Source: Prevotella disiens JCM 6334 = ATCC 29426 (GTDB lineage Bacteria; Bacteroidota; Bacteroidia; Bacteroidales; Bacteroidaceae). From it: 43,565 nt of DNA. Location of the stretch: NCBI RefSeq assembly GCF_000613345.1, contig NZ_BAIS01000019.1, forward strand, positions 1 to 43,565. Direction: 5' to 3'. How positions within the stretch are numbered: position 1 is the stretch's first letter; every line of letters starts with the position of its first letter. The notes under the pieces are model-generated. The model made no database searches. It worked only from the letters and a program-made list of their open reading frames with translations, and had not been told where the DNA came from. Shown piece after piece: positions 43,281-43,565 of the stretch. The translations under genes were made by a program, and so were the position numbers.

Positions 43281-43565
43281 GTAGGGGCGGAATTTATTCC
43301 GTTCCGCATAATCAATTTAGACAGTTTGAACATGAAAAACAGAACGGCGTAGGGGCGTGATTTATCACGTTCCTAACAACCTGCGTATGGTTTGCTTATT
43401 AGGAACGGAATAAATTCCGCCCCTACATATTGCCAAGTGCAGCTATATCTTATGCAAAGGTATTGCCAACGAGCGTATTGCCAACATATTTCCTTGTAGG
43501 GGCGTGATTTATCACGTTCCTATCAGCCAAGTATTCCTTTTTTCTATTAGGAACGGAATAAATTC
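43281..43565. repeat. Cluster of gtaggggc palindromic repeats at the window end
   Basis: Units at 43281-43305 (+, GGAATTTATTCC core), 43349-43373 (+, GTGATTTATCAC core), 43402-43426 (-, GGAATTTATTCC core), 43496-43520 (+, GTGATTTATCAC core) and 43550-43565 (-, cut by the window end). A partial copy of the 67-base repeat lies at 43431-43466, followed by attgcc words (43462-43485). No gene is seen in this 285-base stretch. Confidence 0.8.

Overview
The window comes from the chromosome of a member of the Bacteroidota, most likely Prevotellaceae (Prevotella sensu lato). Supporting signs are AT-rich DNA, starts preceded by the Bacteroidota promoter (-33 TTTG, -7 TAnnTTTG) rather than Shine-Dalgarno sites, signal peptides ending in AQ or in an SCxx lipobox, and family content typical of the group: a DMP19 protein beside smpB, DUF4738, DUF4923, DUF4112, PCMD, a DIP1984 family protein and a chromosomal Rep_3 initiator. 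It is mostly core chromosome. I see no rRNA, tRNA, CRISPR, insertion sequence or prophage.

Layout. 1-5000: a secreted protein, a Rep_3 initiator with a histone-like tail, DMP19-smpB, a membrane flavin/iron-sulfur protein and the fluoride channel crcB. 5000-8000: mutS2 behind a leader with a long inverted repeat. 8100-11400 (minus): a minimal secreted transpeptidase, a PCMD lipoprotein and a beta-barrel. 11500-16900: a DUF4738-like lipoprotein, a DIP1984 protein, ftsY, rimO, an HU protein and a membrane-spanning HU/LysM-like protein. 17100-24500: an ABC-F ATPase, grpE-dnaJ, folC, pepD (minus), a small membrane protein and a Skp-like lipoprotein. 24900-32800: a GNAT/FemAB-like protein, a DUF2520-kdsC-maf-gamma-CA run, panB with a HAD phosphatase (minus), and lipoprotein-rsmG-MBL-ruvC. 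32900-36100: three exported proteins separated by a 1.1-kb gene-poor gap. 36100-39500 (minus): tilS, rlmI and an RNase D-like exonuclease. 39500-43200: ftsK, a LolA-like protein and a DUF4112 protein, then a cluster of repeats to the window end.

Three things stand out. (1) A dispersed 3'-end element made of three short palindromic cores spaced exactly 22 nt apart occurs at five loci, with a looser sixth. (2) Two DNA-binding proteins have unusual architecture: the Rep_3 initiator with a Lys/Ala/Thr tail, and an HU domain linked through an acidic stretch and one membrane helix to a periplasmic LysM-like domain. The latter could tether the nucleoid to the envelope. (3) Seven otherwise normal genes carry eight frame breaks, and each is repaired by adding one base. 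Because ftsK has two of them, sequence error is the likeliest cause, so I annotate these genes over their full spans.
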